From assembly GCA_024330265.1 (NCBI GenBank), contig JANDLT010000032.1:1-57450 (forward strand): a DNA stretch of 57,450 nucleotides. Reading direction: 5' to 3'. Within the stretch, counting starts at the first letter, position 1; each line of letters begins with the position of its first letter. Below the pieces are notes generated by a model. It had not been told where the DNA came from and searched no databases. It saw nothing but the letters and a program-made list of their open reading frames with translations. Of the stretch, positions 8,801-17,387 are shown piece by piece. Made by a program: the position numbers and the translations under genes. This DNA comes from Pyrinomonadaceae bacterium MAG19_C2-C3. Its GTDB lineage: Bacteria > Acidobacteriota > Blastocatellia > Pyrinomonadales > Pyrinomonadaceae.

Positions 8801-10291
8801 TTAATCCGACGGCACGGGTTCATGTTCGCGCGCCCACTGCGTTTCGGCTTCCTTTGTGATGCGCGTCGGGTACTGTCCGTTCCAGCACGCGACGCATGAC
8901 GAATCGGGGCGGAAGCCGATCGCTTCCAACATGCCTTCGAGCGAGAGATAACCGAGCGAGTCGGCTTCGATGAAGCGGCAGATTTCATCGGTCGTCATCT
9001 GCGCGGCGATGAGGTCAGCGCGGTCGGGTGTGTCCACACCGTAGAAACACGGGTTGGTCGTCGGCGGGCAACTAACTCGCATATGGATTTCACTCGCGCC
9101 CGCTTCTCTGACCATGCGGACGATTTTCTTGGAAGTCGTGCCGCGCACGATGGAGTCGTCAATCAAGACGACGCGGCGACCTTGAATGAGATGCCGCACG
9201 GGGTTTAGTTTGATGCGAACGCCGAAGCTTCGGATTGATTGTTTGGGTTCGATGAAGGTGCGCCCGACGTAGTGATTACGCACCAAGCCTTGACGGTATT
9301 TGATGCCGGATTGGGCGGCGAAACCTATCGCGGCGGCGACGCCGGAATCGGGAACGGGAATCACGATGTCGGCGTCCGCCGGATGTTCGATGGCAAGGCG
9401 TTTGCCCATTTTGTGACGCGACTCATTCACGGAACGCCCGAAGGCGAGCGAGTCGGGACGCGAAAAATAGACATGCTCAAAGATGCAGAAGCTGTGCGGT
9501 TTTTCTCCCAACGGAAACGATGAATGAAGTCCGTCGCGGTCAATTATGAGCATCTCACCGGGTTCTATATCGCGGACGTATTCGGCTTCGATTAAATCGA
9601 ACGCGCATGTTTCCGAAGCGATGACCCATGCGCCGCGTGTCGAATAATTGGCATCACGTTTGTCGGGCGTCGTCATGCGACCCAAAGCGAGCGGGCGAAA
9701 GCCGCGCGCATCACGCACGGCGATGAGCGCGTCGGGCGTGAGGAAAAGCATCGAGAACGCGCCTTCGGTTTCGCGTAAAACTTCCGGTATCGCTTCCGCA
9801 ATCGTCGAAGCTTGAGAGCGCGCGACGCCGTGAAGCACGACTTCGGTATCGGAAGTCGAGGAGAAAATCGCCCCGTCATCTTCGAGTCGTTTGCGTTCAT
9901 CCGTCGCAAACGGAAGGTTGCCGTTGTGACAGACGGCGACTTGCCCGTAACGACATTTAACGAGAAAGGGTTGGGCTTCGCGTATTGAGACTTCTCCGGC
10001 GGTCGAATAACGAACGTGACCGATGGCACTCGCGCCCGGAAGACGATTCAATGCCGCTTCATTAAAAACATCGGAGACCAAACCCATGGCGCGTTCGCTG
10101 CGGAGTTCTGTGCCGGTCGAGGCAACGATGCCGCAGGATTCTTGCCCGCGATGTTGAAGGGCGTACAGACCGAGATACGCGAGGCGCGCGGCTTCCGTGT
10201 GACCGAAGATGCCGAACACACCGCACTCGTCGCGGAATTTATCGAAGATGGCGGATTGCACCGTAGTTTTCACCGTGAGTGTCGCTTTCAC
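8801..10291 (-). CDS. purF: Amidophosphoribosyltransferase
   Basis: A 496-residue enzyme for the first committed step of purine synthesis: PRPP plus glutamine to phosphoribosylamine. The N-terminal Ntn glutaminase domain starts at Cys23 (DECGVFGIFGH) after a putative 22-residue propeptide. GHVRYSTAGE and CHNGNLPF follow. The phosphoribosyltransferase domain carries VVLIDDSIVRGTT, the PRPP loop. The four-Cys iron-sulfur type is suggested by late cysteines (SCVACWNGQYP). The start is GTG with a poor ribosome site, so the exact start is uncertain. First gene of the minus-strand cluster ending in purM. Confidence 0.96.
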   Translation of the reverse strand: MKATLTVKTTVQSAIFDKFRDECGVFGIFGHTEAARLAYLGLYALQHRGQESCGIVASTGTELRSERAMGLVSDVFNEAALNRLPGASAIGHVRYSTAGEVSIREAQPFLVKCRYGQVAVCHNGNLPFATDERKRLEDDGAIFSSTSDTEVVLHGVARSQASTIAEAIPEVLRETEGAFSMLFLTPDALIAVRDARGFRPLALGRMTTPDKRDANYSTRGAWVIASETCAFDLIEAEYVRDIEPGEMLIIDRDGLHSSFPLGEKPHSFCIFEHVYFSRPDSLAFGRSVNESRHKMGKRLAIEHPADADIVIPVPDSGVAAAIGFAAQSGIKYRQGLVRNHYVGRTFIEPKQSIRSFGVRIKLNPVRHLIQGRRVVLIDDSIVRGTTSKKIVRMVREAGASEIHMRVSCPPTTNPCFYGVDTPDRADLIAAQMTTDEICRFIEADSLGYLSLEGMLEAIGFRPDSSCVACWNGQYPTRITKEAETQWAREHEPVPSD

Positions 10292-10468
10292 TAAAGTTCG
10301 TCGAAAGATTAAAAATTGATTTGATTGTCGTGCGCTTCACATTGTACAAGACACGCACGGGCGATGCGTGCTTTGATGCGCGATGCAGGCGAGAATGCTA
10401 GAGTCGCGGAAGCCGTGCCGGACGTGTGAAAAGATTCCCGCGCAAAACAATTTCACCAGCCTTCTTTA

Positions 10469-11041
10469 ATGCGATTCAAGAACTCAAACGACAGCGTGAC
10501 GCATACGACACCCGAACGGGAAGCGGATTTTCAAACACGTTTGATACTCGCGTTGCGCGTCGTGGTGGTCGCCGTGATTGTCGGCGGCGCGTGGTGGTTC
10601 GCGGTGACGTTGCCGCCCGAAGAAGCTTCGCCGTCAAGCGACGCGAAGCAATTAACCATGCTGCGCGTCAACTTGCACGACAGGGATAAAGAAGCTGCGA
10701 ACGGCAAATCAAAAGGCGACGAACCAAGCGATTTGAGCCTCAAGTTGTATCCGGTTGATGTCGCGGTCGTGCAGAGAGAGTTTTTGACGGAGCGGCGAGC
10801 GGGCGTGTCGTTCGATGATTTCGTGACGCGCCGCATGGCGGGACGCACGCCAATCGAAGCACATTTTGACGAGCGCGGACAGGCAACGGCGGAAGTCCCT
10901 GCGGGCAGATGGTGGGTTTATGCTTCGCGGCGACGTGGGGCGGAAGAAGTCATGTGGCGTCTGCCCGTCAACGTGCGCGGACGCGAACAGGATGTGAATT
11001 TAACCGCGCAAAATGCATACATGCGAACACGCGATTTTTGA
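10469..11041 (+). CDS. Unknown single-pass membrane protein
   Basis: A 190-residue protein with a hydrophilic N-terminus, one membrane segment at about residues 25-45 (LILALRVVVVAVIVGG) and an extracytoplasmic part rich in charged residues. The last 60 residues (EAHFDERGQATAEVPAGRWWVYASR) look like a small beta-sandwich of the type that presents short peptide-like repeats, but no family is clear. The start is weakly supported. The next gene, a signal-peptidase-like lipoprotein, begins 20 bases after its stop, so the two are probably cotranscribed. Confidence 0.65.
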   Translation: MRFKNSNDSVTHTTPEREADFQTRLILALRVVVVAVIVGGAWWFAVTLPPEEASPSSDAKQLTMLRVNLHDRDKEAANGKSKGDEPSDLSLKLYPVDVAVVQREFLTERRAGVSFDDFVTRRMAGRTPIEAHFDERGQATAEVPAGRWWVYASRRRGAEEVMWRLPVNVRGREQDVNLTAQNAYMRTRDF

Positions 11042-11060
11042 GATGGGAAGATGACATAAC

Positions 11061-11591
11061 ATGATGAATAGGGCATCACTGCTTTTAGTTTTGTCAGTAG
11101 TTCTTGTTGCGAGCGGCTGCGAAACGGCGCGACTTTTTTACCTTAATGCTACTCATCGAATTGTCAGAGTGCCGACAGAGAATATGAATCCGACGATTCG
11201 ACCGGGTGACTTCGCTGCAGTTGACGAGGGTTACTACAAAGCCAATCCGGTCAGACGATTCGATTTGGTCATGTTCAAAAACCCTGTAATGGTGAGAACC
11301 TTGGGGGAATCACCCGACACTATGTACATAAAGCGGGTCATTGCACTCGGCGGTGAGAAGATTGAAATAAAAGACGGTGGCATATACATCAACGACAAAA
11401 GGTTGGCTGAACCTTTTGCAACGATACCCTTCGCGCCTGAAAAAGATTTCGTGCCAGCCGTCGTGCCACGCGATGAGTGTTACTTATTGGGCGACAACCG
11501 GTCTAACAGTTTCGACAGCCGATTTTGGGAGAAGCCGACGCTCGACAATAAATTGATTGCGGGTAAGGTTGTTGAAATCATTCCGCAGTGA
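11061..11591 (+). CDS. Signal peptidase I-like lipoprotein with Asn in place of the nucleophile Ser
   Basis: A 176-residue S26 family protein. Residues 1-20 form a lipoprotein signal with lipobox VASGC (Cys20), instead of the usual transmembrane anchor. The family boxes are recognisable: PTENMNPTIRPGD near 38-50, YIKRVIALGGE with general-base Lys91, and LLGDNRSNSFDSR near 140. In active type I peptidases the residue before Met in box B is the catalytic Ser (SMxPT). Here it is Asn41, codon AAT at 11181-11183, one transition from AGT. The enzyme is therefore predicted inactive, or it works differently. It follows an unknown membrane protein, probably in the same transcript. Confidence 0.8.
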   Translation: MMNRASLLLVLSVVLVASGCETARLFYLNATHRIVRVPTENMNPTIRPGDFAAVDEGYYKANPVRRFDLVMFKNPVMVRTLGESPDTMYIKRVIALGGEKIEIKDGGIYINDKRLAEPFATIPFAPEKDFVPAVVPRDECYLLGDNRSNSFDSRFWEKPTLDNKLIAGKVVEIIPQ

Positions 11592-11641
11592 GCAGAACAC
11601 AAATTCTGACTCCTGACTCCTGACTTCTGGCTCCTGCTTTT
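11592..11641 (+). repeat. CTGACTCCTGACTTCTG simple repeat
   Basis: The short gap before the EamA gene consists of imperfect copies of CTGACTC / CTGACTTCTGG. The same words occur at about 14645-14680 before the aldehyde dehydrogenase gene, also directly upstream of a start codon. Confidence 0.7.
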
Positions 11642-12583
11642 ATGCTTTCTCGTTCACGCTATGCGGGCGATGCTGCACTTGTTTTGACGACGTTGATTTG
11701 GGGTTCGACGTTCATACTCGCCAAAGATATTTTGAGCGAATGGACGCCGCTCGCTTATATCACGGTGCGGTTTGGGATTGCCGCCGTCGCGCTTGCGTTG
11801 ATGTTTAGAAAAGAGTTGGCGGCGGCGACGCGAAGCGACTGGCTGGCAGGTTTTGTGCTTGGGATGCTGGTCGGGTGCGGCTTTGTTGTGCAGGCGATGG
11901 GACAGGTTTATACGTCCGCGGCGAAATCGGCGTTTATCACCGGACTCACGACGCCGCTTGTCCCGTTGTGTGCCTATCTTTTATTGCGTGCGCGCCCGAC
12001 GTTCGGGAACATGCTCGGCATCGTGTGCGCGACGCTTGGAGGCTTCATACTGCTCGCGCCGCCTTCATCAAATCAAAGCGAAGGCATGTTGAGCGCGGTC
12101 AACATCGGAGACTTATTGACACTCTCATGCACGATTCTGTTTGCGACGCATATCGTGCTGCTCGGCGTTTATACAAAGCGCACGAACGTCAAACGGTTGA
12201 CGGTTTTGCAAATCACCACCGCGACGATTCTGTTCGTCATCGTGTGGACGACGATTAAAGTGTGCGCCCTCTTTGGCGCGGACGCATGGATGCCGGACGC
12301 GCTCGCACGCGAAGCCGCGCCATTGGTGTGGAGCGTCGGCGCGCTGTGGCGTGTGCTGTATCTCGGCTTGGTCGGAACGCTCGCGGCGTTTCTGTTGTGG
12401 ACGTGGGGACAGGCGCGTGTTGAAGCAGTGCGAGCGGCGATTATCTTCAACCTTGAGCCGGTGTTTGCGACGCTGTTCGCCGTCGCATTGCGCGGGCGCG
12501 ACGAATGGCTTGGCGGCTGGGCAAGCTTCGGGGCGGCGTTGATATTGTTGGGCGTGTTGATTTCGGAAGTACGGCGGAAATAG
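11642..12583 (+). CDS. DMT superfamily transporter, EamA type
   Basis: A 313-residue inner-membrane protein with about ten hydrophobic segments in two repeated EamA halves. The N-terminal half shows the typical LIWGSTFILAKDIL start. The second half ends with FNLEPVFATLFAVAL and a Gly-rich last helix (GAALILLGVLISE), both hallmarks of drug/metabolite exporters. The substrate cannot be deduced. No strong ribosome site is seen, because the upstream gap is a simple repeat. The TAG stop is the first triplet of a 147-bp GTGGATA inverted repeat. Confidence 0.9.
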   Translation: MLSRSRYAGDAALVLTTLIWGSTFILAKDILSEWTPLAYITVRFGIAAVALALMFRKELAAATRSDWLAGFVLGMLVGCGFVVQAMGQVYTSAAKSAFITGLTTPLVPLCAYLLLRARPTFGNMLGIVCATLGGFILLAPPSSNQSEGMLSAVNIGDLLTLSCTILFATHIVLLGVYTKRTNVKRLTVLQITTATILFVIVWTTIKVCALFGADAWMPDALAREAAPLVWSVGALWRVLYLGLVGTLAAFLLWTWGQARVEAVRAAIIFNLEPVFATLFAVALRGRDEWLGGWASFGAALILLGVLISEVRRK

Positions 12584-12727
12584 TGGATAACGGATAGTGG
12601 ATAGTGGATAGTTTAGAACGTGTTGCCGTCCGTCTTATAAAGCGTTTCGGCGTGTAGTGGATAGTGGATAGTGGATGATTTAGAACGGCTTCTTCACTAT
12701 CCACTATCCACTATCCGTTATCCACTA
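12581..12727. repeat. GTGGATA inverted-repeat element, copy 1
   Basis: Perfect 31-bp inverted repeat: the left arm (12581-12611) is TAGTGGATAACGG followed by GATAGTG repeats, and the right arm (12697-12727) is its exact complement. The spacer holds further GATAGTGGATAG words. The first three bases are the stop codon of the EamA gene. A second copy of the family is at 27365-27452. Confidence 0.9.
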
Positions 12728-12812
12728 ATAAGCGTTATACTCGCTGACCTTCCTGTATTACCTGATTTTAAGCCATGCGCGCAGGAAGCCGCGTCGGGTT
12801 ACGCGCGGCGAC

Positions 12813-14585
12813 ATGGTTGACGAAAAACAATTTGCATTAAGCGGTTATGGAGTTAAAAGTTTTATGTTAAGACTTCCAGAAGGCGGCACGACGGACGCTG
12901 AAAAAGCGATTTTGCACAAGCTTCGGGTGTGGATTGCCGCGCTCGCCGTCGCGTGTTTGGTGTGTGGGATGGGTCTCGGCGCGTTGCTCGCCGGACGTTC
13001 TTCGGTCGTCGCGCAGAACGACGGACAATCGAGAGAACAGATTGCCCGCGCTCCCGAAGCGTTGTCGGCGTCGTTTGCGGAAATCGCCCGCCGTGTCGAA
13101 CCGGCGGTCGTTAATATAGACACCGTGACCGCCGCGCCGCGCATCGGGCGTGTGCGGCAAAAGCCCGACGGCACGTTCGGTATGGATGACGAAGAAGAAG
13201 AAAACGGCGACACACCGAAGCAGGGCGAAGGTGACAAAACGCCGGACGGTAAAACGCCGGATAAGGACGATAAAGAGAACAACTCCGATAACAATTTGTT
13301 CGAGATGTTTCGCCGTCAAATCAATCCCGCTCCGCGCGGCGTAGGCTCCGGCTTTATCGTTGATTCAAAGGGTTACATCTTAACCAATAATCACGTTATT
13401 GACGGCGCGACTTCCATCACCGTTCAACTCGAAGACGGTACGGAATTGCGCGGGCGCGTCGTCGGGCGCGATGCCGAATCGGATTTAGCGGTTCTCAAAG
13501 TTGATGCCGGAAGGGAACTTCCGACGCTTAAACTCGGTGATTCCAGTGCCTGTGAAGTCGGTGATTGGGTACTCGCCATCGGTTCGCCGTTCGGCTTGCG
13601 TCAAACCGTGACCGCCGGAATCGTGTCAACCAAAGACCGTCAAGCCGAATCCGGTCAAATCGTGCGCTTCATTCAAACCGACGCGGCGATAAATCGCGGC
13701 AACTCCGGCGGACCTCTCGTGAATATGCGCGGCGAAGTCATCGGCGTTAATTCGCAAATCGCCACCTCGACCGGAGATTACAACGGCATAGGCTTCGCCG
13801 TTCCGTCAAACGAAGCGACGTTCGTTTATAAACAGCTCACCGCCGAAGGCAATCGCGTCCGGCGCGGTTATCTCGGCATCGTGCTTCAACCTGTGCGCGG
13901 CGAATTTGCGCGCGTCTATAATTTGCCGGAAGCGAAAGGCGCGATTGTCGCCGACATCCCAGACCGCGAAGCACCCGCCCCGCGCGCCGGATTGCAAGTC
14001 GGTGATGTCATCACGGAAATCAACGGGCAGACAATCAAAGATTCACTGGAGTTGATTAACAAAGTCGCCGCCACGCCCGTCGGCAACACCATTCAACTGA
14101 CCTATTTGCGCGACACGGAAGGCGGTGCGACGAGCAAACTCGAACGCCGCACCGTGAGCGTCATGCTTGGCGAACGCCCCGCTACCAGCACGCGCCGCAC
14201 ACGTCGCGGCAATCTGCCGCCCGGTCATCCTACTCTGGATGAACCCGAAGCGGAAACACCCGCGCCGTCCGCCGATGCCGCGCCCGCGCGCCCGCGTATG
14301 GGCTTGCGTCTAAGCGAACTCACGCCGCAACTGGCGAACGAACGCAACCTCAAAGGCTTGCGCGGTCTGCTTGTCCGCGATGTCGAAGACGGCGGGCTTG
14401 CCGACAGCGCGGGCGTGCGCTCCGGCACAATCATTCAACGCATCAACCGCGCACCCGTCAATTCGATGACGGACTTTGAGCGCGCCATCGCCGCCCTTAA
14501 ACCCGGCGATGCCATCGTCTTAAACGTCGCCTTCTATGACGGCGAGCGCGTCGTCTATAACATCGTGCAGTTCACCTTCCAATGA
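12813..14585 (+). CDS. HtrA/DegP-type periplasmic serine protease with two PDZ domains
   Basis: A 590-residue protein anchored by one membrane segment (about 38-60). An acidic linker (about 100-160, rich in Asp, Glu, Lys and Pro) leads to a trypsin-like protease domain. The catalytic triad is His194 (NNHVIDG), Asp224 (SDLAVLKV) and Ser298 (RGNSGGPLV). PDZ1 begins at RGYLGIVLQPV and PDZ2 at RMGLRLSELTP, separated by a Pro/Ala-rich linker. Members degrade or refold damaged envelope proteins. The 5' region (12728-12812) is short. An alternative start at the Met of MLRLPEGG, 17 codons later, would retain the anchor. No sigma-E-type regulation is visible. Confidence 0.94.
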   Translation: MVDEKQFALSGYGVKSFMLRLPEGGTTDAEKAILHKLRVWIAALAVACLVCGMGLGALLAGRSSVVAQNDGQSREQIARAPEALSASFAEIARRVEPAVVNIDTVTAAPRIGRVRQKPDGTFGMDDEEEENGDTPKQGEGDKTPDGKTPDKDDKENNSDNNLFEMFRRQINPAPRGVGSGFIVDSKGYILTNNHVIDGATSITVQLEDGTELRGRVVGRDAESDLAVLKVDAGRELPTLKLGDSSACEVGDWVLAIGSPFGLRQTVTAGIVSTKDRQAESGQIVRFIQTDAAINRGNSGGPLVNMRGEVIGVNSQIATSTGDYNGIGFAVPSNEATFVYKQLTAEGNRVRRGYLGIVLQPVRGEFARVYNLPEAKGAIVADIPDREAPAPRAGLQVGDVITEINGQTIKDSLELINKVAATPVGNTIQLTYLRDTEGGATSKLERRTVSVMLGERPATSTRRTRRGNLPPGHPTLDEPEAETPAPSADAAPARPRMGLRLSELTPQLANERNLKGLRGLLVRDVEDGGLADSAGVRSGTIIQRINRAPVNSMTDFERAIAALKPGDAIVLNVAFYDGERVVYNIVQFTFQ

Positions 14586-14686
14586 AACAGTAGGCAGTAG
14601 GCAGAGGGCAGTAGGCAGAATAAAACACATTCTTCTTCCTGCCCTGATTCTGGCTTCTGGCTCCTGACTTCTGACTCCTTATCCTT
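14586..14686. repeat. AGTAGGC and CTGACTTCTG simple repeats
   Basis: Directly after the protease stop there are four copies of GCAGTAGGCAG-like words. After a TTCTTCTTCC stretch come words of the TTCTGGCTCCTGACTTCTG family also seen at 11592-11641. No gene is seen. Confidence 0.65.
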
Positions 14687-16246
14687 ATGTCTCAGGCGCA
14701 AAAGTCCATCAAGAAATCTAAGCCGCAAACAACCGTTGCGAACGCGAAACCGCGCGTGGCGAGTTATCAAAATTACATCAACGGTGAATGGGTCAAAGCT
14801 TCGGGCGGCGAGACGTTTGAAAATTTGAATCCAGCGGATACGCGCGAAGTCGTCGGGCGGTTCGCGGCTTCCACTGAAGATGATGTCAATCGCGCGGTCG
14901 AGGCGGCGGTTGATGCGCGTGATAAGTGGCGCAAGACTCCCGCACCCCGAAGGGCTGAATTGTTGTTCAAAGTCGGTGAGATTTTGATGCGAAACAAGGA
15001 CGCTCTCGCGCGTGAGATGACGCGCGAGATGGGCAAGGTTCTGAAGGAGACGGGCGGCGACGTTCAGGAAGCGATTGACTGCACATACTACACGGCGGGC
15101 GAGGGTCGCAGGCTACATGGCTTCACGACTCCGGCGGAAATGCCGAACAAGTTTGCGATGTGCGTGCGTCAACCCGTGGGCGTCTGCGGACTTGTCACCC
15201 CGTGGAACTTCCCGATGGCGATTCCAAGTTGGAAGATGATTCCCGCACTCATTTGCGGCAATACTCTGGTCATCAAACCCGCCGAAGACACGCCTTTATC
15301 AACCATCAATTTAGTCAAAGCGTGTGTTGAAGCGGGCATTCCGAAAGGCGTCGTCAACGTTGTGACGGGGGCGGGCGCAACGGGCGCGGCATTGGTCGGA
15401 CACCGCGACACGCGCTTGATTTCCTTCACGGGTTCGACCGAAACCGGAAGAAAAGTCGCGTCCGTGTGTGCCGACAGAAACGCGATATGTTCGCTTGAAA
15501 TGGGCGGCAAAAACGTCCAAATCGTGATGGACGATGCCAACATTGACCTTGCGATTGAAGGTGCTTTGTGGGGCGCGTTCGGAACTGCCGGACAGCGTTG
15601 CACGGCGACATCGCGCATCGTCGTTCACAAGAAAATCTATAAACAGTTTGCCGCGAAATTCGTCGAACGGGCGAATGCTTTGCGCGTCGGCGACGGGTTA
15701 AAAGACTCAACCGATGTCGGACCCGTCATCAACCAAAACGCCGTCAATAAAATCATCGGCTACATCGAAATCGGAAAGAGGGAAGACAAAGCGAAACTCG
15801 CGTGCGGCGGCGAACAACTTACAACGGGCGAACACCAACACGGATTCTTTATTCAACCGACGGTATTCACAGACGTTGCGCCGAGTATGCGAATCGCGCA
15901 GGAAGAAATCTTCGGACCCGTGACGGCACTCATCCCGTGCGACTCTTTGGACAATGCGGTCGAGATTGCAAACGGCGTGCGATACGGCTTATCGGCTTCG
16001 ATTTTCACGAAAGATGTCAACCAAGCCTTCGCCGCGATGAACGAACTCTACACCGGCATCGTCTATATCAACGCCCCGACCATCGGCGCGGAAGTGCATC
16101 TCCCGTTCGGCGGAACGAAAGCGACGGGCAACGGACACCGCGAAGCCGGAACGCAAGTCTTGGACATTTTCACGGAATGGAAATCCGTCTATGTTGATTA
16201 CAGCAACAAGCTTCAACGGGCGCAGATTGATACCGAGAACTTATGA
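14687..16246 (+). CDS. NAD(P)-dependent aldehyde dehydrogenase (semialdehyde type)
   Basis: A 519-residue ALDH superfamily enzyme that oxidises an aldehyde to the acid. The cofactor motif [22 protein letters not shown], general base Glu271 in LEMGGKN and nucleophile Cys305 in GQRCTATSR are all present. The CTATSR form is typical of alpha-ketoglutaric semialdehyde (2,5-dioxopentanoate) dehydrogenases, but aminoadipate-semialdehyde or succinate-semialdehyde enzymes remain possible. An N-terminal Lys/Ala-rich extension of about 25 residues precedes the domain. Its last four bases overlap the next gene (ATGA). Substrate is inferred only. Confidence 0.9.
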   Translation: MSQAQKSIKKSKPQTTVANAKPRVASYQNYINGEWVKASGGETFENLNPADTREVVGRFAASTEDDVNRAVEAAVDARDKWRKTPAPRRAELLFKVGEILMRNKDALAREMTREMGKVLKETGGDVQEAIDCTYYTAGEGRRLHGFTTPAEMPNKFAMCVRQPVGVCGLVTPWNFPMAIPSWKMIPALICGNTLVIKPAEDTPLSTINLVKACVEAGIPKGVVNVVTGAGATGAALVGHRDTRLISFTGSTETGRKVASVCADRNAICSLEMGGKNVQIVMDDANIDLAIEGALWGAFGTAGQRCTATSRIVVHKKIYKQFAAKFVERANALRVGDGLKDSTDVGPVINQNAVNKIIGYIEIGKREDKAKLACGGEQLTTGEHQHGFFIQPTVFTDVAPSMRIAQEEIFGPVTALIPCDSLDNAVEIANGVRYGLSASIFTKDVNQAFAAMNELYTGIVYINAPTIGAEVHLPFGGTKATGNGHREAGTQVLDIFTEWKSVYVDYSNKLQRAQIDTENL

Positions 16247-16659
16247 GCGATGCCTTTCATAACAACGAAGCGCGTTTGACGTTCACGGGCAGAGTTCGCA
16301 GTATGCGTTATGCGTTCAACGGCATTCGCATCATGCTAGCTTCACAACATAACGCATGGCTTCACGCGGCGGCGAGTTTATTGGTTTTATGTGTCGGGTT
16401 GTTCTTTCGTTTGTCGGCGGCTGAATGGTGTTGGATTATCCTCGCCGTGATTTCCGTGTGGACGGCGGAAGCATTAAACACGGCGTTCGAGTTTTTAACC
16501 GATGTCGCCTCGCCAAACTTTCACCCATTGGCAGCGAAAGCGAAAGATGTCGCGGCGGGCGCGGTGCTGATAACCGCCATCGGTTCGGTCTTAATCGGTT
16601 TGATGATTTTCAGTCCGCACATTTATCTGTATTTGAAAACAGAGTGGTTGCCGCGATAG
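16243..16659 (+). CDS. dgkA: Diacylglycerol kinase / undecaprenol kinase family protein
   Basis: A 138-residue integral membrane kinase of the small trimeric DgkA family, closer to the Gram-positive undecaprenol-kinase form. After a hydrophilic start, three membrane helices are visible. The family motif [13 protein letters not shown] is followed by [11 protein letters not shown], the metal-ATP region. It phosphorylates a membrane lipid alcohol, recycling carrier lipid or diacylglycerol. The ATG overlaps the dehydrogenase stop by four bases, so translation is probably coupled although the functions seem unrelated. Confidence 0.9.
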   Translation: MSDAFHNNEARLTFTGRVRSMRYAFNGIRIMLASQHNAWLHAAASLLVLCVGLFFRLSAAEWCWIILAVISVWTAEALNTAFEFLTDVASPNFHPLAAKAKDVAAGAVLITAIGSVLIGLMIFSPHIYLYLKTEWLPR

Positions 16660-16677
16660 AAACTGCAAACCAAGCTG

Positions 16678-17130
16678 ATGCCGATAAGCGTTTATCTTGA
16701 TGTTTGTTGTTTGCAACGTCCGTTTGATGATTTGTCGCAAGTTCGTGTGCGGTTGGAAGCCGAAGCCGTCGCTTTGATTTTGTCTTACGTCGAAGAAAAC
16801 CGGATAAGGCTGTTTTCAAGCGAAGCGATTGAATACGAAGTAAATCAAATCACGAATCAAAGGCGCGCTAATCGCGTGCAAGCCATAATGATGCTGGCTT
16901 CACATCGCATTGCGTCGGATGAGTTTGTAGTTGCCCGCGCCGCAGAGATGACGGATTTTGGTTTCGCCGCGTTGGACGCGCTTCATCTGGCTTGCGCCGA
17001 AGCAAGTGAGGCAAGTGTGTTTTTGACGACGGATGATAAATTGCTCAAACGCGCGTTGCGGTTGCGCGCTCAACTTTCAATAAGCACGGCAAATCCTGTG
17101 ACATGGTTGCAAGAAACGGAGATACCATGA
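16678..17130 (+). CDS. PIN domain toxin-like nuclease
   Basis: A 150-residue single PIN domain. The acidic active-site residues are visible: Asp8 in VYLDVCC, a Glu in EAIEYEV, the Asp of ALDALHLA and the Asp pair of LTTDDKLL. PIN proteins of this size are Mg-dependent ribonucleases of toxin-antitoxin systems. The overlapping downstream gene encodes a 69-residue acidic protein that is a likely antitoxin, so the order is toxin first, the reverse of classical vapBC. Confidence 0.87.
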   Translation: MPISVYLDVCCLQRPFDDLSQVRVRLEAEAVALILSYVEENRIRLFSSEAIEYEVNQITNQRRANRVQAIMMLASHRIASDEFVVARAAEMTDFGFAALDALHLACAEASEASVFLTTDDKLLKRALRLRAQLSISTANPVTWLQETEIP

Positions 17131-17336
17131 ACACACGCGAAATGACACCTGAGCAGATTCGCACCAAAGGTTTAGAGGCGTTAGTGCGCGAACTCGGAAC
17201 AGTCGGCATGATTCGATTCATACAATTGTTTGAACCGGGAAGCGGCGATTACACAAAGGAACGCGAAAACTTGCTCAAAAGTATAACCTTGGATGAGATT
17301 ATGAGCGAGATTCAAAGCAAGCGAGATGCAAGCTGA
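17127..17336 (+). CDS. Small partner protein of the PIN gene, probable antitoxin
   Basis: A 69-residue protein starting MNTREMTPEQIR. I chose the ATG at 17127, which overlaps the PIN stop as ATGA, rather than the GTG-type start 24 bases upstream inside the PIN gene. Recognisable segments are GLEALVRELGTVGMIRF and YTKERENLL, which recur in small proteins found beside PIN genes. No known DNA-binding motif can be identified with certainty. The antitoxin role is inferred from context. Confidence 0.72.
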   Translation: MNTREMTPEQIRTKGLEALVRELGTVGMIRFIQLFEPGSGDYTKERENLLKSITLDEIMSEIQSKRDAS

Positions 17337-17387
17337 AACGCCGATGTTGATATTTCAAAACAACTTTTTACGAACGGAGAAATCATT

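Noticed and set aside
12581..12727. CRISPR array from repeated GTGGATAGTGG words
   Set aside because: Repeats are contiguous 7- to 10-base words forming one inverted repeat, without unique spacers.
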